The notes beneath the pieces were generated by a model that did not search any database, was not told the origin of the DNA, and saw only the letters and a list, made by a program, of their open reading frames with translations. Shown here in pieces: positions 1 to 31,450 of a DNA stretch of 64,000 bases (position 1 is the stretch's first letter; each line of letters begins with the position of its first letter). The translations under genes and the position numbers were made by a program. Source of the DNA: Lota lota (lineage: Eukaryota; Chordata; Actinopteri; Gadiformes; Lotidae); NCBI GenBank assembly GCA_026745465.1, contig JACYXH010000172.1:1495001-1559000 (forward strand). The letters are read 5' to 3'.

Positions 1-8
1 GTGCTCAG

Positions 9-18533
<18,525 letters not shown>

Positions 18534-18759
18534 CCTATGACCCCATGACTTCATTTCGGGGACACCGGAAAAATTCAACGGGGGCAATAAGGTGAAAAAA
18601 GAGGAGACGACAAAAGGGTTGAAACGCGCTAGGCGGTTTACCGTCTGAACTTTCGACGGAGGACATGAAAGTGAAGGAGTGCAGAGTCGACGCGTGATTG
18701 GTTCAGAGGACTCCTCCAAGGAGACCTTTTTTTGTATATCTTTTTTTAAGTACACTGCC

Positions 18760-18915
18760 TTTCGCTATAACGCATATCGACATATCGTGACATCCACTAT
18801 AACGCAGTGCTTGCTTGGACACAATACCAAATATCATTTGAAACGTTTCCCATCGCGTATCCCATTGTTTTTAGGCAAAGCAATGTGCAATAATCGGATT
18901 CTCGCTATAACATGA
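18760..18915. mobile_element. Tigger-like remnant in the st6gal2 3' flank
   Basis: CGCTATAACGC motifs at about 18760, 18803 and CTCGCTATAAC at 18901 resemble pogo/Tigger ends. No transposase. Confidence 0.35.
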
Positions 18916-19261
18916 TCTCAGGAATAAGTCATTTAGGGAGTACAACTTCAATAGCTTCTGGCACCTTTTTGGACGGCTGCGTAGTTTTTACAACTTTTGT
19001 GATATGAATGCTGCCCACAATCTTTTTTGAAAGACCCCAGTGAGCTGAGGTTCATGGTCTTTGTGGGACCAGAAAATGACCACTTTTATACTGTCAGGTT
19101 TCAGGAATGTACAGAACTATTGGGTTTGTATTAGTGTTCCGTTTCACCATCGGTTTCATTTTCCAAATCTGACGTAAGACTTCAACAAACAATATGATGG
19201 TCTTAAAGTTGTACAACAGTACAACAGTACTGCAGACTACACTAGATAGAAAAACCACAAT

Positions 19262-19267
19262 AATAAA
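19262..19267 (+). promoter_or_regulatory. candidate poly(A) signal for st6gal2
   Basis: First AATAAA noticed downstream of the st6gal2 stop, about 730 bases on, in an AT-rich stretch. It is a short motif with no transcript support. If correct, the 3' UTR includes the Tigger-like CGCTATAACG remnant at 18760-18915. Confidence 0.25.
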
Positions 19268-20033
19268 ATAATAATAATAGTACTATTATTCAACTTCAAT
19301 AGCATCTTCAGCTTCCACACAGAATTCCCTTTAATTCTAGAACCTTGAATCAGTGTTTTGTCAAAAGCAACAGAACTGGATATCTAAATTGTAAAACAAA
19401 ATGTTTCCTTGAATCTGTTGTTCTTGCCCTGGTGTCATATGGTTTTGTGATGTCAACAGGGTATGATTGGATGGTGTTTCCCAAATATCAGCAGACCTGT
19501 TGGTGTGCCAAATGTCTTCTGCTACTGCTTAGTGTTAATTTCTCACCAAGTGAAGTTGTTGCACTAAGGGGCGTGGCTTTGACTCAAAGAGTCGATACAA
19601 GTCTGTGTTGCACAAGGCAATGTTTTGTCTTCCTTCCTTCCTTCCTTCCTTAATCGCAGAGATTGTAATTTGTTTATGATGCTGGCTTCGAGATGTGGTT
19701 AGGCTACTACGGATAGCTTGTTGCCATCTAAATGTCCTTTTGTAAAGGGAGCCTGAGTCTCCCTCAACACTTAAAGAACCTGTCAAGCTTGTACTTTAAT
19801 TTATGTTTCAATGATGTCAATAATTAAAAACAAACTACTGACTTTAAGCCTTGGGTTTTGTGTTGTGGTCTTTCACGTTAGCTATGTTCCCAATCCTCAC
19901 ACATTTGACAGACTGATCAGAAGTGTAATAACGACTGAAAATCGTTAATCAACCAGCACAGGAAGTAAGTTATGAAACAAAAACAAAACAAAAATGTGAA
20001 TAGGTATTTCTTTTAGTATTTCATTTTTCTCAC

Positions 20034-20267
20034 CTGCTTGTTCATGAGGATGTAAATGAGCGGGTTTATGACGGTGCTGCTTTTGGCCAAGATGGAGGGC
20101 ACCACGCTGGCCACGGGCGTGATGAGCCCCGGGCGGCCGAAGGTAGCCATCATGGCCACGACCCCGTAAGGCATCCAGCACAGGAGGTAGCACACCACCG
20201 TGGTGAGCACCATGAAGAGGATGTGGAACTCCCTTCGCCGCGCCACAGACCGCCGGATTCGGCCCAC
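20034..20267 (-). CDS. tmtops: TMT opsin exon 3 (TM6-TM7, retinal Lys)
   Basis: A 78-codon phase-0 exon: VGRIRRSVARRREFHILFMV, CYLLCWMPYGVVAMMATFG, then PSILAKSSTVINPLIYILM and NKQ before GTGAGA. The Lys in LAKSST is the chromophore attachment site. The residue before NPLIY is Ile, where Tyr is common in opsins (TVYNP). Confidence 0.93.
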
Positions 20268-21893
20268 CTGCAGCGGGAGCATTTGAGGGTTTGAGGTTAT
20301 TTTTGGTTTGGGGTCTTTGGTGTAGTAGCGCTATGGGCATTATAGTCAATGAGCGGCCATCTTGGCTCTAAACGCTAGCTGGGTGGGCGAAGTGAATGTG
20401 GAATTTCACATTCAGACATATATACATAGATGCTGCATTGGACTTTGGATCATACGTCAACGTCGAAATAATAGGAAAGTAATGCAAGCAAACAGGAGAG
20501 CTGTGTTTTCTCTGGATAAAACGCATTGAAATGTATTGTGCTTTTTATCCAGAACAATGCAGCTCTTCTGATACCGATGAAGAGGACACAACCAGGATTA
20601 CATTTGCTGAGGAAACTCAGACTGCTGACATTTGGACTGAAGCTCATTATCCAGTCCAAATGTCCGTGCCATCTGTAAAAAAGTCGGGTCATTGGGTCCA
20701 GAAAATGAAAATGGCAAAAGACTGTCTAATGATGAGTTACATGACACACACTCTTAAGACACACATGCTCATAAAAACAGCAAAGGGCTTTAAGGAAAAG
20801 GATTTTGTGAATGGGAAGGCTGAAGCACATAGGCTATAGCAGCGTCAACTATTTTGGACAAGGCAAAGGACAACAAGAAAATGATAGTTTGTTATGATTT
20901 TTACCCAGGTCAACAAAATAATTACAAATCATGGAGCTGAATGGGACTATACACATATTCCATGGTTTACGTTTTGCCAAAAAGTGACATTCATTTTTAT
21001 CGCACCGTGGTCTATTATCGATCTATCCTTCAATATCAAAAGTGGTCAAAGGACATAGTTGACATATGTGTCCACATACCCGAGGTGTTATTGCATCGTT
21101 CTAAAGAAAATTTTATGAAAAGGGTTGCCAACTCTCACGCTTTCACACTGAGGCTGACGCTCTCAAGCTGCCCAAACAATTCTCACGCCACAACACTGCG
21201 ACAACAACAGAGATGAACAGGTGAACATATGTATTATGGTCGAATCTTAATGGTTAAATCAAGCGAGGGACTTTGATTCTACAAGATAGCTGAGTATTCG
21301 AAAACCGGGTGTTTTCATGGAGCTGTATCTTAAATTACTCTCTGATTAGTGGGCGATGCATATCTCCGTGTTGACTGGACAGCTGGTCAAGTTCACAGCC
21401 GAGAGCCAAGAAGGCGTTCAAGCAAGAGTTTGACATTGGAAACAACACGTCTTTGATATTCATCAGTGAACAAACCTTTGTGCCCTTTAGTGGGTTAGTG
21501 GGTTTCTAATATTGTGAAGTTGTGAGTATTTCCCTGGGTGGAAATAGTCAGGGCGTGGGCGTAGTCAGGCTATGGCTTCACATCTTAGACCTATGCTCCC
21601 GCTCTCGCCACATGTGTGAGCTGCATACTTTTTGAAACCCTGATGGTGAATTGAGTCCAAATATGTCCACGTGACTAAGTGTGTGTGATCAAAATCTCAC
21701 TCCAGCCAGGTAACCAAAGTTGGCAACCCAGGTTCATGTATCCTGCACCAAGCAAACACTTTTTAAAGGGACTTTTATATCGCCGTGGTGAGTCAATGTC
21801 TAATATTTGCAACATTTGTGGGTTTATAACCATGAAAGAATCACTTTGCGACGAGTGTGTTTGTCATTCACCCTAGAGCTGAGTGACTCAGGA

Positions 21894-21925
<32 letters not shown>

Positions 21926-22068
21926 TTCTCTTGAGGAACAAAAGCCACAAGACTCCGGAGTGCACAACTCAAAATACCCTCTTCACTGCACGTCAACCAG
22001 GAGAACGTCAACCAGGAGAACCCCCCCCCCCCCCCAGAAAGACGTCCACGTTTTTCCTCCTACCCCAC
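20268..22068 (-). other. opsin intron 2
   Basis: 1.8 kb. Contains an unrecognised plus-strand open frame at 20531-20839 (102 codons; acidic DTDEEDTT segment) with no family match I can name. Otherwise unique sequence, a short TG run near 21896 and C tracts next to the exon 2 donor. Confidence 0.8.
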
Positions 22069-22394
22069 CTGCTTGACGGCGTAGAGCAGACGAGCGTAGC
22101 AGTACACCATCAGCAGCACGGGCAGTGCCAGGCAGAAGAGGAAGAGGCACACGATGTAGGAGTGCGAGAGGAGGCTCCGCTCGGTCCACGTCACGGAGCA
22201 GCTGGTGCCGGCGCCCTCCAGGCCGTAGCTGCTCCAGCCCAGCAGGGGGGGCACCGTCCACAGCAGAGAGTAGAGCCATGCGCACGCCACGGCCGCCAGG
22301 GGCCTGCGGTAGTCCGGGGCCCGCTTGTTGTACACGGTGAGCGTGCTGTAGCGGTCGTAGGAGAGCAGCGCCAACGAAACCAGCGACACGATGC
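22069..22394 (-). CDS. tmtops: TMT opsin exon 2 (TM3-TM5)
   Basis: The acceptor ACAAACAG lies just beside a run of Gs on the plus strand. The exon encodes GIVSLVSLALLSYDRYSTL, YSLLWTVPPLLGWSSYGLEG, TSCSVTW and VYCYARLLYAVKQ, then GTGGGG as donor. The upstream acceptor tract is unusually C-rich and is followed by long GA-rich sequence in the intron. Confidence 0.93.
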
Positions 22395-22825
22395 CTGTTT
22401 GTGAGTGTGGGGGGGGGGGGGGGGGGGGTGTGGAGAGAGGGAGGAGAGAGGGAGAGAGGGAGGAGAGAGGGAGAGAGGGAGAGAGGGAGAGAGAGAAGGG
22501 CGAGGGTGGGAGAGTATGAGCGAGAGGATGGGAAAGAGTGAGGGGAGAGAGAATAGCGAGGGGGAGGAGAGGGAGGAAGAGAGAGAGAGAGGATATTTTT
22601 GGATACATTATGATATGATCCATTTCACTCTACAAGCCGATCGGAGGATTGGGGCCTGATGTGGGTTGAGCGTTCAGGATTTCTGTGTGTTACTTGGAAT
22701 TATATAGCCTGCATACAGTAGGTGCAATGTGCAGTGTGTACAATACATTACACTTGGTGATGATGAATCGCAGATTAAAGTACAGCCTCCTTATCGCCAC
22801 TTTCAAGAAGAGGAAAGCAAAGAAT

Positions 22826-22828
<3 letters not shown>

Positions 22829-22858
<30 letters not shown>
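22829..22858. repeat. (TG)15 microsatellite
   Basis: 30 bases of TG. Confidence 0.93.
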
Positions 22859-22861
<3 letters not shown>

Positions 22862-24620
22862 ACAGTGCCTTCTTTATTCATCGCAAACGCATGACAGGTC
22901 GCAACGCCTGTTTTGCAGCCTCGCTTTTCAGCTTGTCACAACGTTTAAACGTTTAAAAATCTCTTTGTTCATGCAAACAAAAGACAAAAGTAATTCAAAG
23001 GGGGCAGTCAATCGATACAATAAGTGGTTGTATTATTTTCGTATGTATTTTGTATGTATGTATGTACCGGTATGTGTATGTATATGTTCACTTCAGGTTG
23101 CCAATATGGGGCCCTTTTTGCAACGGGTAGCAAATCCTTTTCTTACAATCTTCAAAGGGGTTGCCTAATCCTCCCCCTCTCTCGCAGACCATGTCCAGAC
23201 AAGGGAAGAAATAAGTCAGATAAGGAGTAAACCACTCAGCCTGCAAGAGATTATTATTCACATGCAGTGTTTCTCTCATATTCAACCATCCGACATTGAA
23301 TGCCTACTCATTTATGTAATTTCATTATTCTAATTTACTTTAGAAGAAAAGGAGAGCCCTTTGGTCAAATTTACATTGTAGCGAAATAACAACCCTGAAA
23401 TCGAGTCTTAATTTGTTGGACTGATGAAGCAAAGGTGCCGTTTTGTAAAGAGCTGTGCAGAGTCTCTGGGAGCCACGCACAAACTTCTACAATTCTGTGG
23501 AGGCCGTTCCCAGAAGAGGACGATCATCGTACATGATATGCATTAGCATGCCTTCCCGCACCTCGGGAGTGGGAATAAATTAGCGAGTAGATCATTTGAG
23601 ATAATTAGCGTTAACGCCATGTTTCTTGCTCTCGGACCAAACGTGACCCATGCGGGAATGGAGTCTTGTTGGACACCATGGCACAGAAGGAAATGTTGCC
23701 TGCCTTAATTGGCAATTTGTTTGACTCTCTGAGAGCGAGTATCATCCAATAAGTGGACTGCTATTTTTCCTTGGATTTCCTTATATTATCATTACAGGTA
23801 GATATTATCACACATTATATAAAAGATATCCACAAGAAGTAAGGTTGTTGAAAAGCAAACTATTTGGCTGAACAAAACACAGACCATTGGAAGACTAGTT
23901 TTGATAGAATGCAAAGGTGAAAACTGACTAGTATATAGTATATATATATAAATAAAACCATGCATGTTGTAAAATTTGGTTTTTGAATCACTGAATGTGT
24001 TAACTGAAGACTATTTTAAGTAATAATTCAAATCAGTAAAAAAAAATCTGCATGCTCCACAATACCAGAAACTCATATTGATCTCACAACGACACGTGTG
24101 CCTTCCTGGTGGGAACGGCGCTGGTGGGAACGGTTTTCGGACTAAACAGACGTAACAAGGAGTGGATATATCACAGCCTTGTGGGGCCATCCTGATCCTG
24201 CAGGTTCACGTTCCGTTTCTCTCTGCAGATCAGTCTGTGTTTTGTAATCAGCCAAAATTACAAAACCGTAGCACCAATCAGTGCTCAGGGGAAGGAGCTT
24301 CGGTTCATGATGCACAAGGAACGCCGCAGTCCACTGCATTTGAACAACAGTGGCCCCGGAGGAAGGTGTAGAAATCGATGGAGCAATCAAACACTTTTAA
24401 ATAGCACCACTAACGATGTGAAAAGATTCAAATAAATTGCAGGCACTTTGGATAAAAGCGTCCACCGAACGGCTTTTGCAATTAAATTGTACTTTATGCC
24501 TCAACTCAGAACCCCCCCCCCCCCCCCTTTTTGTTCATGACCAAACCTGGAACACACAAAAGCAACAACATCCCTGCTCTCAATGATGCATAGGGAGAAG
24601 GGATTTTGAGTGTCATTCAC

Positions 24621-24661
<41 letters not shown>
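24621..24661. repeat. (AC)20 microsatellite
   Basis: About 40 bases of AC followed by imperfect CACGCACA sequence. A C tract lies upstream near 24511. Confidence 0.93.
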
Positions 24662-24667
<6 letters not shown>

Positions 24668-26710
24668 ACGCACAGGCACGCACACACATGAGTGGTAAAC
24701 AGAGCCATTGAAACATTAAGTAAGAATCATTGTGACCAGCGGTAGCCACTGGAGAGTCATAATAAAGACATGATGAGCAGCGTGTCTCTATGTGTGTCTA
24801 TCCCAATTAGCCAACCTTTCCTGTGATCAATGGGGTATTTTTCACAAGACGTGATTTGAACCATAACCCCAGGTTTGCTTTTAGCTAGTTTCATGAAGCA
24901 AGCTGGGAAATATGACAGAAAGCCGACCTTAGCAGCATGCTCTCCATCTAACAGGTAAAAACGCAGTTGTGCCTGAATAAACCTAGCGTCTGATATAAGC
25001 AAATATCTTCTGCAATAAGAGATAGGACTCTCAGGAGTGCACAACTCAAAATACCTCTTCACTGTGCCCGTCTGTGACGTTAAACATGACACACCAGAAA
25101 AATACCCTAAGGCTTGCACGTCTACCGGCAATGGTAAAGAAGACACTCGCCTATTCTTAGCGGTGTTTGACAGGGGTTTTATACATATACAGGCTCATTT
25201 GTACCCAGTATATAACTCATCTTTGAGGCTCAAATACCTTGAAAGCCAAATTTGGCTGTTGTTGCAGATACTCACTACTTTGTTTGAAATTCTTTCATTA
25301 GTGGCTTGATTGAGCCATGGGCGAATGTTTTTGTAAACAAATCAAGATACTCACGACAATCACTTTTAAATAATGTTGAACTAGCTGTTGTACAGCGCGT
25401 TAGTGTGACTCCTACAGTCCTCAGCAGCCAAAGATGAGCATCAGCATATCAGGCACCTCTGAACACTGGGGGACCAAATTACCCTGGTCCCTCAGTGTTA
25501 TCTTCAATCGAGTGCTTTGCTCAAATCATGCTCCAGTGAGCCAGAGATAATTGCTCCAACCAATGCAATGTGAAAGCAGAGCACAACAGCTGGTGAACCA
25601 GCAACATGCAGCTGAATTGGCTAAGGTGTGAATGTATTTGAATGACGCTCATCAATCCTAAATTACTTTTAAGTTGAGCACGCATGGCTCCAAATTGAGA
25701 CCCTTTTGGTGGCATTTGCGTAAAATGTGAGCAAATTTTTCTGATTCAAACCTTTATTTTTCAGTTAAACATCCCTTTCTCTGTGCATTCGGCAGTGTGT
25801 ACACTCAGTAAGTGACTTGTTCAGATTGATTGAGTTTTGTTTGTATGTTCCTGGGGAATGTACAATTGTGGTTTGGAGGATTATTGACGAATGCTTTAAA
25901 TATGCAGAGTTATATTCAGAGCTCTAAACTTGTGGCTATTTGGTCACTTATGGAAATACAATGTCCATAAGTTTAAGTTGAATGTTCTTAAGTCAATTAT
26001 TTAATGATTTCTGTAATTGTATTTTTCAGTCAGTAAGCTTGCTTGCTAAATGTACCAACAAATGTTGAGTGTTATCTTATATTGCTGGATAAAATGTACT
26101 TAGTATAAGTACATTTTCATCACTACATCTAACGTTTTATTCCAAATCCACACTCTTTTTATCAATAGCGAATATCTCCATATATTATTGGTGATCCTTC
26201 CATTTTGGTGAGTGCTCCTTTAATTTGCTTGTGCTCGTAACTTAATTTAAATTTAAATTTTGTACATAAGGGACGATATAGAAGTCTGCACACGCATCCA
26301 GCTAAAGAGACATCAACGAAAACATCTCTGCAGGGTCTGCATTCATCATTTCTCATGGGAAAGGCATGTGTTTATTCATTAATCTATTTGAGTTTAATAT
26401 GTTCAGCTGCCATAGAGTATAGAAGACATTATGCAACTACACTTAAGGACATAAATAAATAAATATATAAACCTTTACAGTACTATTAATATGTACCTCC
26501 TATTCCCTCATATCTGCTATTGAGTCATTTCAAATAAGAAACATATTTACTATTTGACAACTTTAACTAAACTTTTTGCCATCCCCAACAACTATTACTT
26601 TATCACTTGTATGTTATTAGCAGCGGCCACCCAATAGTCCATTGGACAACCCAGAGAGTAATGGTGCGCTTCAGGGAGAGAGGACTCCTAGGAATACTAA
26701 TAGGACAGTT

Positions 26711-26966
26711 ATGGTCCTTGGGGACTTTAACAAGGGCAACTTAACTCACAAACAACAACACAACTACAACACATATAAACAGTTAATGAAATGGCCGACC
26801 AGGTAGGAGAGGACTTTGGATCACTGATGCAGCGCCGTCAGCAGTGTTCATTAGGCAGTCCCCGCCCGGCTCTGGGGCTAGCTGACCACTCTGTTATCAA
26901 TCTGATCCCAGCGTACAGGCAGAAACTGCAACTTTCTAAACCTGTTGTGAGGAGATCTAAGAATTG
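26711..26966 (+). pseudogene. LINE endonuclease-domain fragment
   Basis: Translates VLGDFNKGNLTHKQQHNYNT, KQLMKWPTR, then [19 protein letters not shown] and [14 protein letters not shown] and the (S/A)DH motif with IPAYRxKL are hallmarks of the APE-type endonuclease of L2/Rex-like LINEs. It breaks off before the reverse transcriptase, with stops after 26966. A LINE-like end (AACAAAGTTCCTATCCG) follows at about 27060. Confidence 0.65.
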
Positions 26967-28910
26967 ATGCCGCAGAGAAGCATGATAAGACGGACTGTTG
27001 TGTCATACTTTTACGTTGTTTCTTCTGTCTTATTGCACTGTGCACCTTGCAACACAAAAACAAAGTTCCTATCCGAAAAATAAGAATTTGAATTGAATTG
27101 ATTCATTAGTAATAGGTTCATCTTTGCGAATAATGTCATAGTCATGTGAACTCCGTATTTGTAATGAGCAAGGCTACTTTCATTTTGTAATGAAAGTAGC
27201 TTGTTCTTATTAGCAGACAGTACATAAACAGTTTGTAGATAGCCATTGGGATAACCATGGCTCTTTCATTCTGCACAAAAAAACACCAAAAGATAAGAGA
27301 AGTGCTCTTATCAAATGACGGTTTATTTTGAGATACGTGTTCGGGAGGCAGCTTGACATTTCCTGCTGTTGATCTTTGTAAGCTTGCAGTCTCTTATGTA
27401 ACATCATACTCCATGGGAAGGGTACAGGTGCAGTGAGCATTTGAAACGTAAAAAAAAAACGTTATACTGCTAAATGTTTGAGGAACCATGTTTTTAGAAC
27501 AAACCAAAACAAACGGTGTTCTCTGTGTTTCATACAACCTCCATCTGAGAACTCAGCTGTTACAATCTGAGTTGTGGGTCTTTATCAACTGTAAACAGTA
27601 ACCAGTTATCAGGTACAAGAATACTTGCCAATGCCCTATGAGGCGGTTTGTATATGTAAACACCCCCACACACACACACACACGCACGCAGGCACACACA
27701 CACACACAAACAAACACATATACTGTACATTTCTACTGTAGCAGCGTTAAAGAGGAAGAGAGAAAGGAGAAATAAGATGGATTTTGGTGGTAGAAATAGC
27801 TGAAAATTAGACGTTATAAAATGCCTAGTTCTACTTCAATGCGATAAAGTAAGGCAGTGAGTAAATAAGTCGCTCTTGGATGGCAACTTGTACTGAGTTT
27901 TTGTTATCTCTTGTTTTTCATCTGAATGATGAAGTAGAATTTTCTCTTTCAACTAAATCATCCCAGTTGGCTTTTCAATGGTCAATTGGTGTACCTTTTT
28001 TTTTTATCCACAAACCTGCATTTTTATTTTCTGTGCTGTGCTACAGTTTAAAACAACCAAACCTTTGGGCTAACCAATGGAATAATAGTCTGTCCCCGAC
28101 CCACCTGGAAGACGTTTACGCGACAGGGTCGACATGTTGCTCCATTGTCCCGCGCAAACGTCCGCAAGTTCCTACATCCGAGGTACTAAGCGTAGATGAG
28201 CAGCGGCTAAGCTGAACAACGCTGCTGGATGTGGCTGCTGGCTGTACTATATAGGGACACTAGAAATGACACCCCCGTTAGGTTCGGTTCAGTCTAATTA
28301 CGACGATGTTTTACACGGCTCATTACCATTTCTGTCCGTTAGTCCAATCTGTGCCGGTTGACGTCTACACCCGTTGGTGTAGGTGGGAGTGCTGAGGGAG
28401 ACGCAGCGTACGGAATTAGCCTAGTTTATCCATGGCATCTGTCGTGGCTGGGACTTGGTCAGGGTCCAAAATGAACACCTTGCCACCAGCCAATGGCATT
28501 TGAGTTGACCATTTGACAGGTAAAGGAATCCAGGGTCACATATTGAAAACATTGCTTGGCCAATGGATTTTCCCACTGTGGCAGGTAGAAAGACAAAAAT
28601 TGTAAAAGTGAAACGTGGACTCGAAATGATCGACACCATAGGGATGCTGATTCCAGTGACAAGAATAAATTATAAGAATAAAGGCGCTATAAAAAATGGA
28701 CAAAAGACTGTTCCTTTTTAACATCCCTAGTTGACACAGTGAAGGAATTAACGTCATTCCCTCGTGAGTGTGAGCAGGAGTGTGGGGCCGTACGAGAGCT
28801 CAGGTACTGGATTCTACCAGACGTAATCCTCATGTCAGCCCGTCTGGAAAGCAGACCCTTGCAGCTATGGGAACCCTGGTCCTCGATCATACACTCACAT
28901 GCCTGGGGAA

Positions 28911-28912
<2 letters not shown>

Positions 28913-28984
<72 letters not shown>
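28913..28984. repeat. (GT)36 microsatellite
   Basis: 72 bases of GT. Confidence 0.96.
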
Positions 28985-28986
<2 letters not shown>

Positions 28987-29344
28987 TCACATAGTTTGTG
29001 TTTCAAGGAAATGCCATTCAAAAGTTTAATGATTACAATTTGGGATTCTTAGAGTTGTCATTATTTTCACTTTGAAAAAGGAAGCTTTTACCATTCATGG
29101 TGTAACCCCTTGACATAACCGTAACTAGTATCGTTAATATGATCTATACACTTATACACTTATAACTGAAGATGTTCTGTGAGGAGAAAATGATTTAGGT
29201 TAAACTAGAAGTATTTGGCTTGCTTGTTTGGTCTAATTTAGCCAATTTTTAAAGGGAAATTTTCTTGAACACCCGCAGAGACGCACAGAAAACAGTGATG
29301 TTTGAACCTGAAAAAAATGTATCTGTAGTGTACCTTAACACAGG

Positions 29345-29485
29345 GCTATTCTCTGAGGGTGTCGGTTGGTCCTGTCCGGCAGACCATGGCATCATATGGG
29401 TTTGGGGTTCACTTCCCACTGTCAACAGCCATGCTATGAATACGATTTTAAGGTGCTTTTTAGATAAAATCATCCATCAAATGGA
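29345..29485 (+). mobile_element. tRNA-derived SINE with common fish tail
   Basis: B-box-like GGGGTTCACTTCCCACTG, then the tail AAGGTGCTTTTTAGATAAAA and CATCCATCAAATGG, a decayed form of the GCTTTGGATAAAAGCGTC-type tail. The head is diverged. Confidence 0.5.
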
Positions 29486-29820
29486 TTTCATTATTATGGC
29501 TTTTTTTTTTTGTAGCAGTAACCAATTTCCTTTCTGTGTCATGCCTGTCATGTCTTGCATATTTGTTTCATGTTTTAAATGTTTTGTCATTAAGATGTTG
29601 ACGTATTTCCACACTGTCACACTAACGTCCCCCTGCAAAGAAACAATTCATTTGAAGCGTGTAATGGTATGTGGCCGTGTAAGTTAATGAACAACAGATT
29701 TACAAGCGCATATATATAGACAGTACTTATTTCAAAAAGTCAACACGTTAAGCATTAAGGCATGTCTGCAGCCATGATGGTTTTGTTAAGAAAGAGCCGC
29801 ATTGATGAGAGGTGACTTAC

Positions 29821-30190
29821 CGAAACAAGAGTTGATGAAACCATACCACATGCACCCGTGTTTCCCGTAGAGCCAGTGAGCGCGCAAACTCGACGCGAAG
29901 CTGAGCGTGGTGCCGCACACGCACACGAGCATGTCGCTCACGCTGATGTTCAGCAGCAGCATGTTCACCGGAGTCCGCAGCACTTTGAATTTGCAAAACA
30001 GAACCAAGACCACCAGGTTGTTGAGGAATCCGAACACCATGATGGAGCCCAGGAACACGGAGACCACCGTGTGTCCGGTCCGGGACAGTCTCTCCAGCGG
30101 GCGGTCGTTCCATTCCTGGTCGAGCGACCTCAGTAGGTCTTCGTCACTCGTGTTGGTGACGACGCTGGCGTTCGCCACTTCGTAGAACAT
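29821..30190 (-). CDS. tmtops: TMT opsin exon 1 (N-terminus, TM1-TM3 start)
   Basis: Starts at an ATG with A at -3 and ends TGTTTCG before GTAAGT. Encodes MFYEVANASVVTNTS, then TVVSVFLGSIMVFGFLNN, VLRTPVNMLLLNISVSDMLV and HGCMWYGFINSCF. The first methionine of this open frame is taken as the start; the residue count before TM1 fits the family. Confidence 0.93.
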
Positions 30191-30345
30191 TGTACTTTTT
30201 GTTCTAAGTTATGTTAGAGAGCCGCGTGCTTCATCTTTGTGTTTGACGGACAGCTGCATCATTGGCTGTGTGGGTCAGTATGGATGTTGCGCGCAAGTCA
30301 TCTTGCCATTGCGCGCTGGATAATAATATTCTAGGAGTTTTTCAG
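30191..30345 (-). promoter_or_regulatory. opsin 5' flank and candidate proximal promoter
   Basis: Directly upstream of the opsin ATG (minus strand). It contains a CCAAT box in the context AGCCAATGAT (plus 30261-30265), a CAGCTG E-box (30251-30256), and an 8-bp inverted repeat GCGCGCAA / TTGCGCGC at 30289-30296 and 30309-30316. No convincing TATA at a fixed distance. The assignment is by position; the transcription start is unknown. Confidence 0.35.
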
Positions 30346-30880
30346 ATCCCCATGAAGTCCTCATATCAATTTTTTTGCATAAAAAACGTATATGATTTAA
30401 ACGTACAAAACAGTTGTACCTGATCGATATCAAGCGTCAGTAGGACACGTGGACCCCATTTGGAGAGCATTTCTAATCGAGCGCAAGAGACGACCCCCAG
30501 TTTCATTTTTCTTCTCCAACATTTCTTAATCATTCTTCTCTCATTTCATGTTTTCTAAATAACTTACTCCATGATTTAAAAAACACATTGAAATATCACA
30601 GATAGGACTAATCACACAATCAAGCGTAGTGTAAAGTGCCTTGATTCTGTCCAAAGGAGAATGTACTGCCGAAGAACAGTTCGGTATTTCCACGTTCAGA
30701 TAAAATACCTGAACGTCCTGCGTCTCAGGCTCACGGTTTATATACACACTCTTAAGAGGCGTGTGTAGGCCTACGTGACGCACGTTCATGTAAGGATACT
30801 TCTCATTTTTTACTCCCCATGACAAACACCCCACCCCCGAGGTTTGCGCACGCTTGCATGTTAGGCTACGCGATGGAGAG

Positions 30881-30882
<2 letters not shown>

Positions 30883-30969
<87 letters not shown>
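30883..30969. repeat. (TC)43 microsatellite
   Basis: 87 bases of pure TC about 0.7 kb upstream of the opsin start codon. Confidence 0.97.
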
Positions 30970-30973
<4 letters not shown>

Positions 30974-31450
30974 CTTTGGATTCCGATTCGGCCGTGAAAT
31001 AATTAGAGACACGATTGATTGTGGCTACATAGCCTACGATGTGTCAAGTTGCATTAACAAAGCTCTTCATTGCAATGACTCTGAATTAAGGAAGAGACCC
31101 GAAACCCACACTCGTAATGAATAATAATTCCGAAAGAAGCGAAGAAACCAGGAGAGCGCTAATAGCTCTTCCAACATAGTAGGCTTACAACACAGATGTT
31201 ATGTCACGACGTGATCAAAGCAATTATGTGTTGAAAGCAATGTGTGAGCAAAATCAGTTCAAACCATCGCCAGGGACCCCCCAACGGGGTCGTTAGGGGG
31301 TCAGGTTTGTCCGGTTTGTTCAGTACTTTAATTTAGAGCAGAGTTCTTAATTCCTCGTAAGCCACAGCTCAGCCAGGGACTGGGGGACAGATCCCTCACC
31401 GTCACGCCGTCTGAATATTAAGGTAAACAGGAAGGCATATTTGCTCTTTC

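Larger units (their letters stand above)
22395..29820 (-). other. opsin intron 1
   Basis: 7.4 kb without host exons. Contains GA-rich and G-tract DNA at 22409-22590, TG/CA runs, an endonuclease-domain LINE fragment at 26711-26966, a SINE at 29345-29485 and several short hairpins. 23300-24050, 25100-26600 and 27730-28740 hold nothing I recognise. Confidence 0.8.

Noticed and set aside
20531..20839. 102-codon plus-strand frame in opsin intron 2 as a gene
   Set aside because: No recognised domain, no splice or poly(A) context; kept only as a remark.
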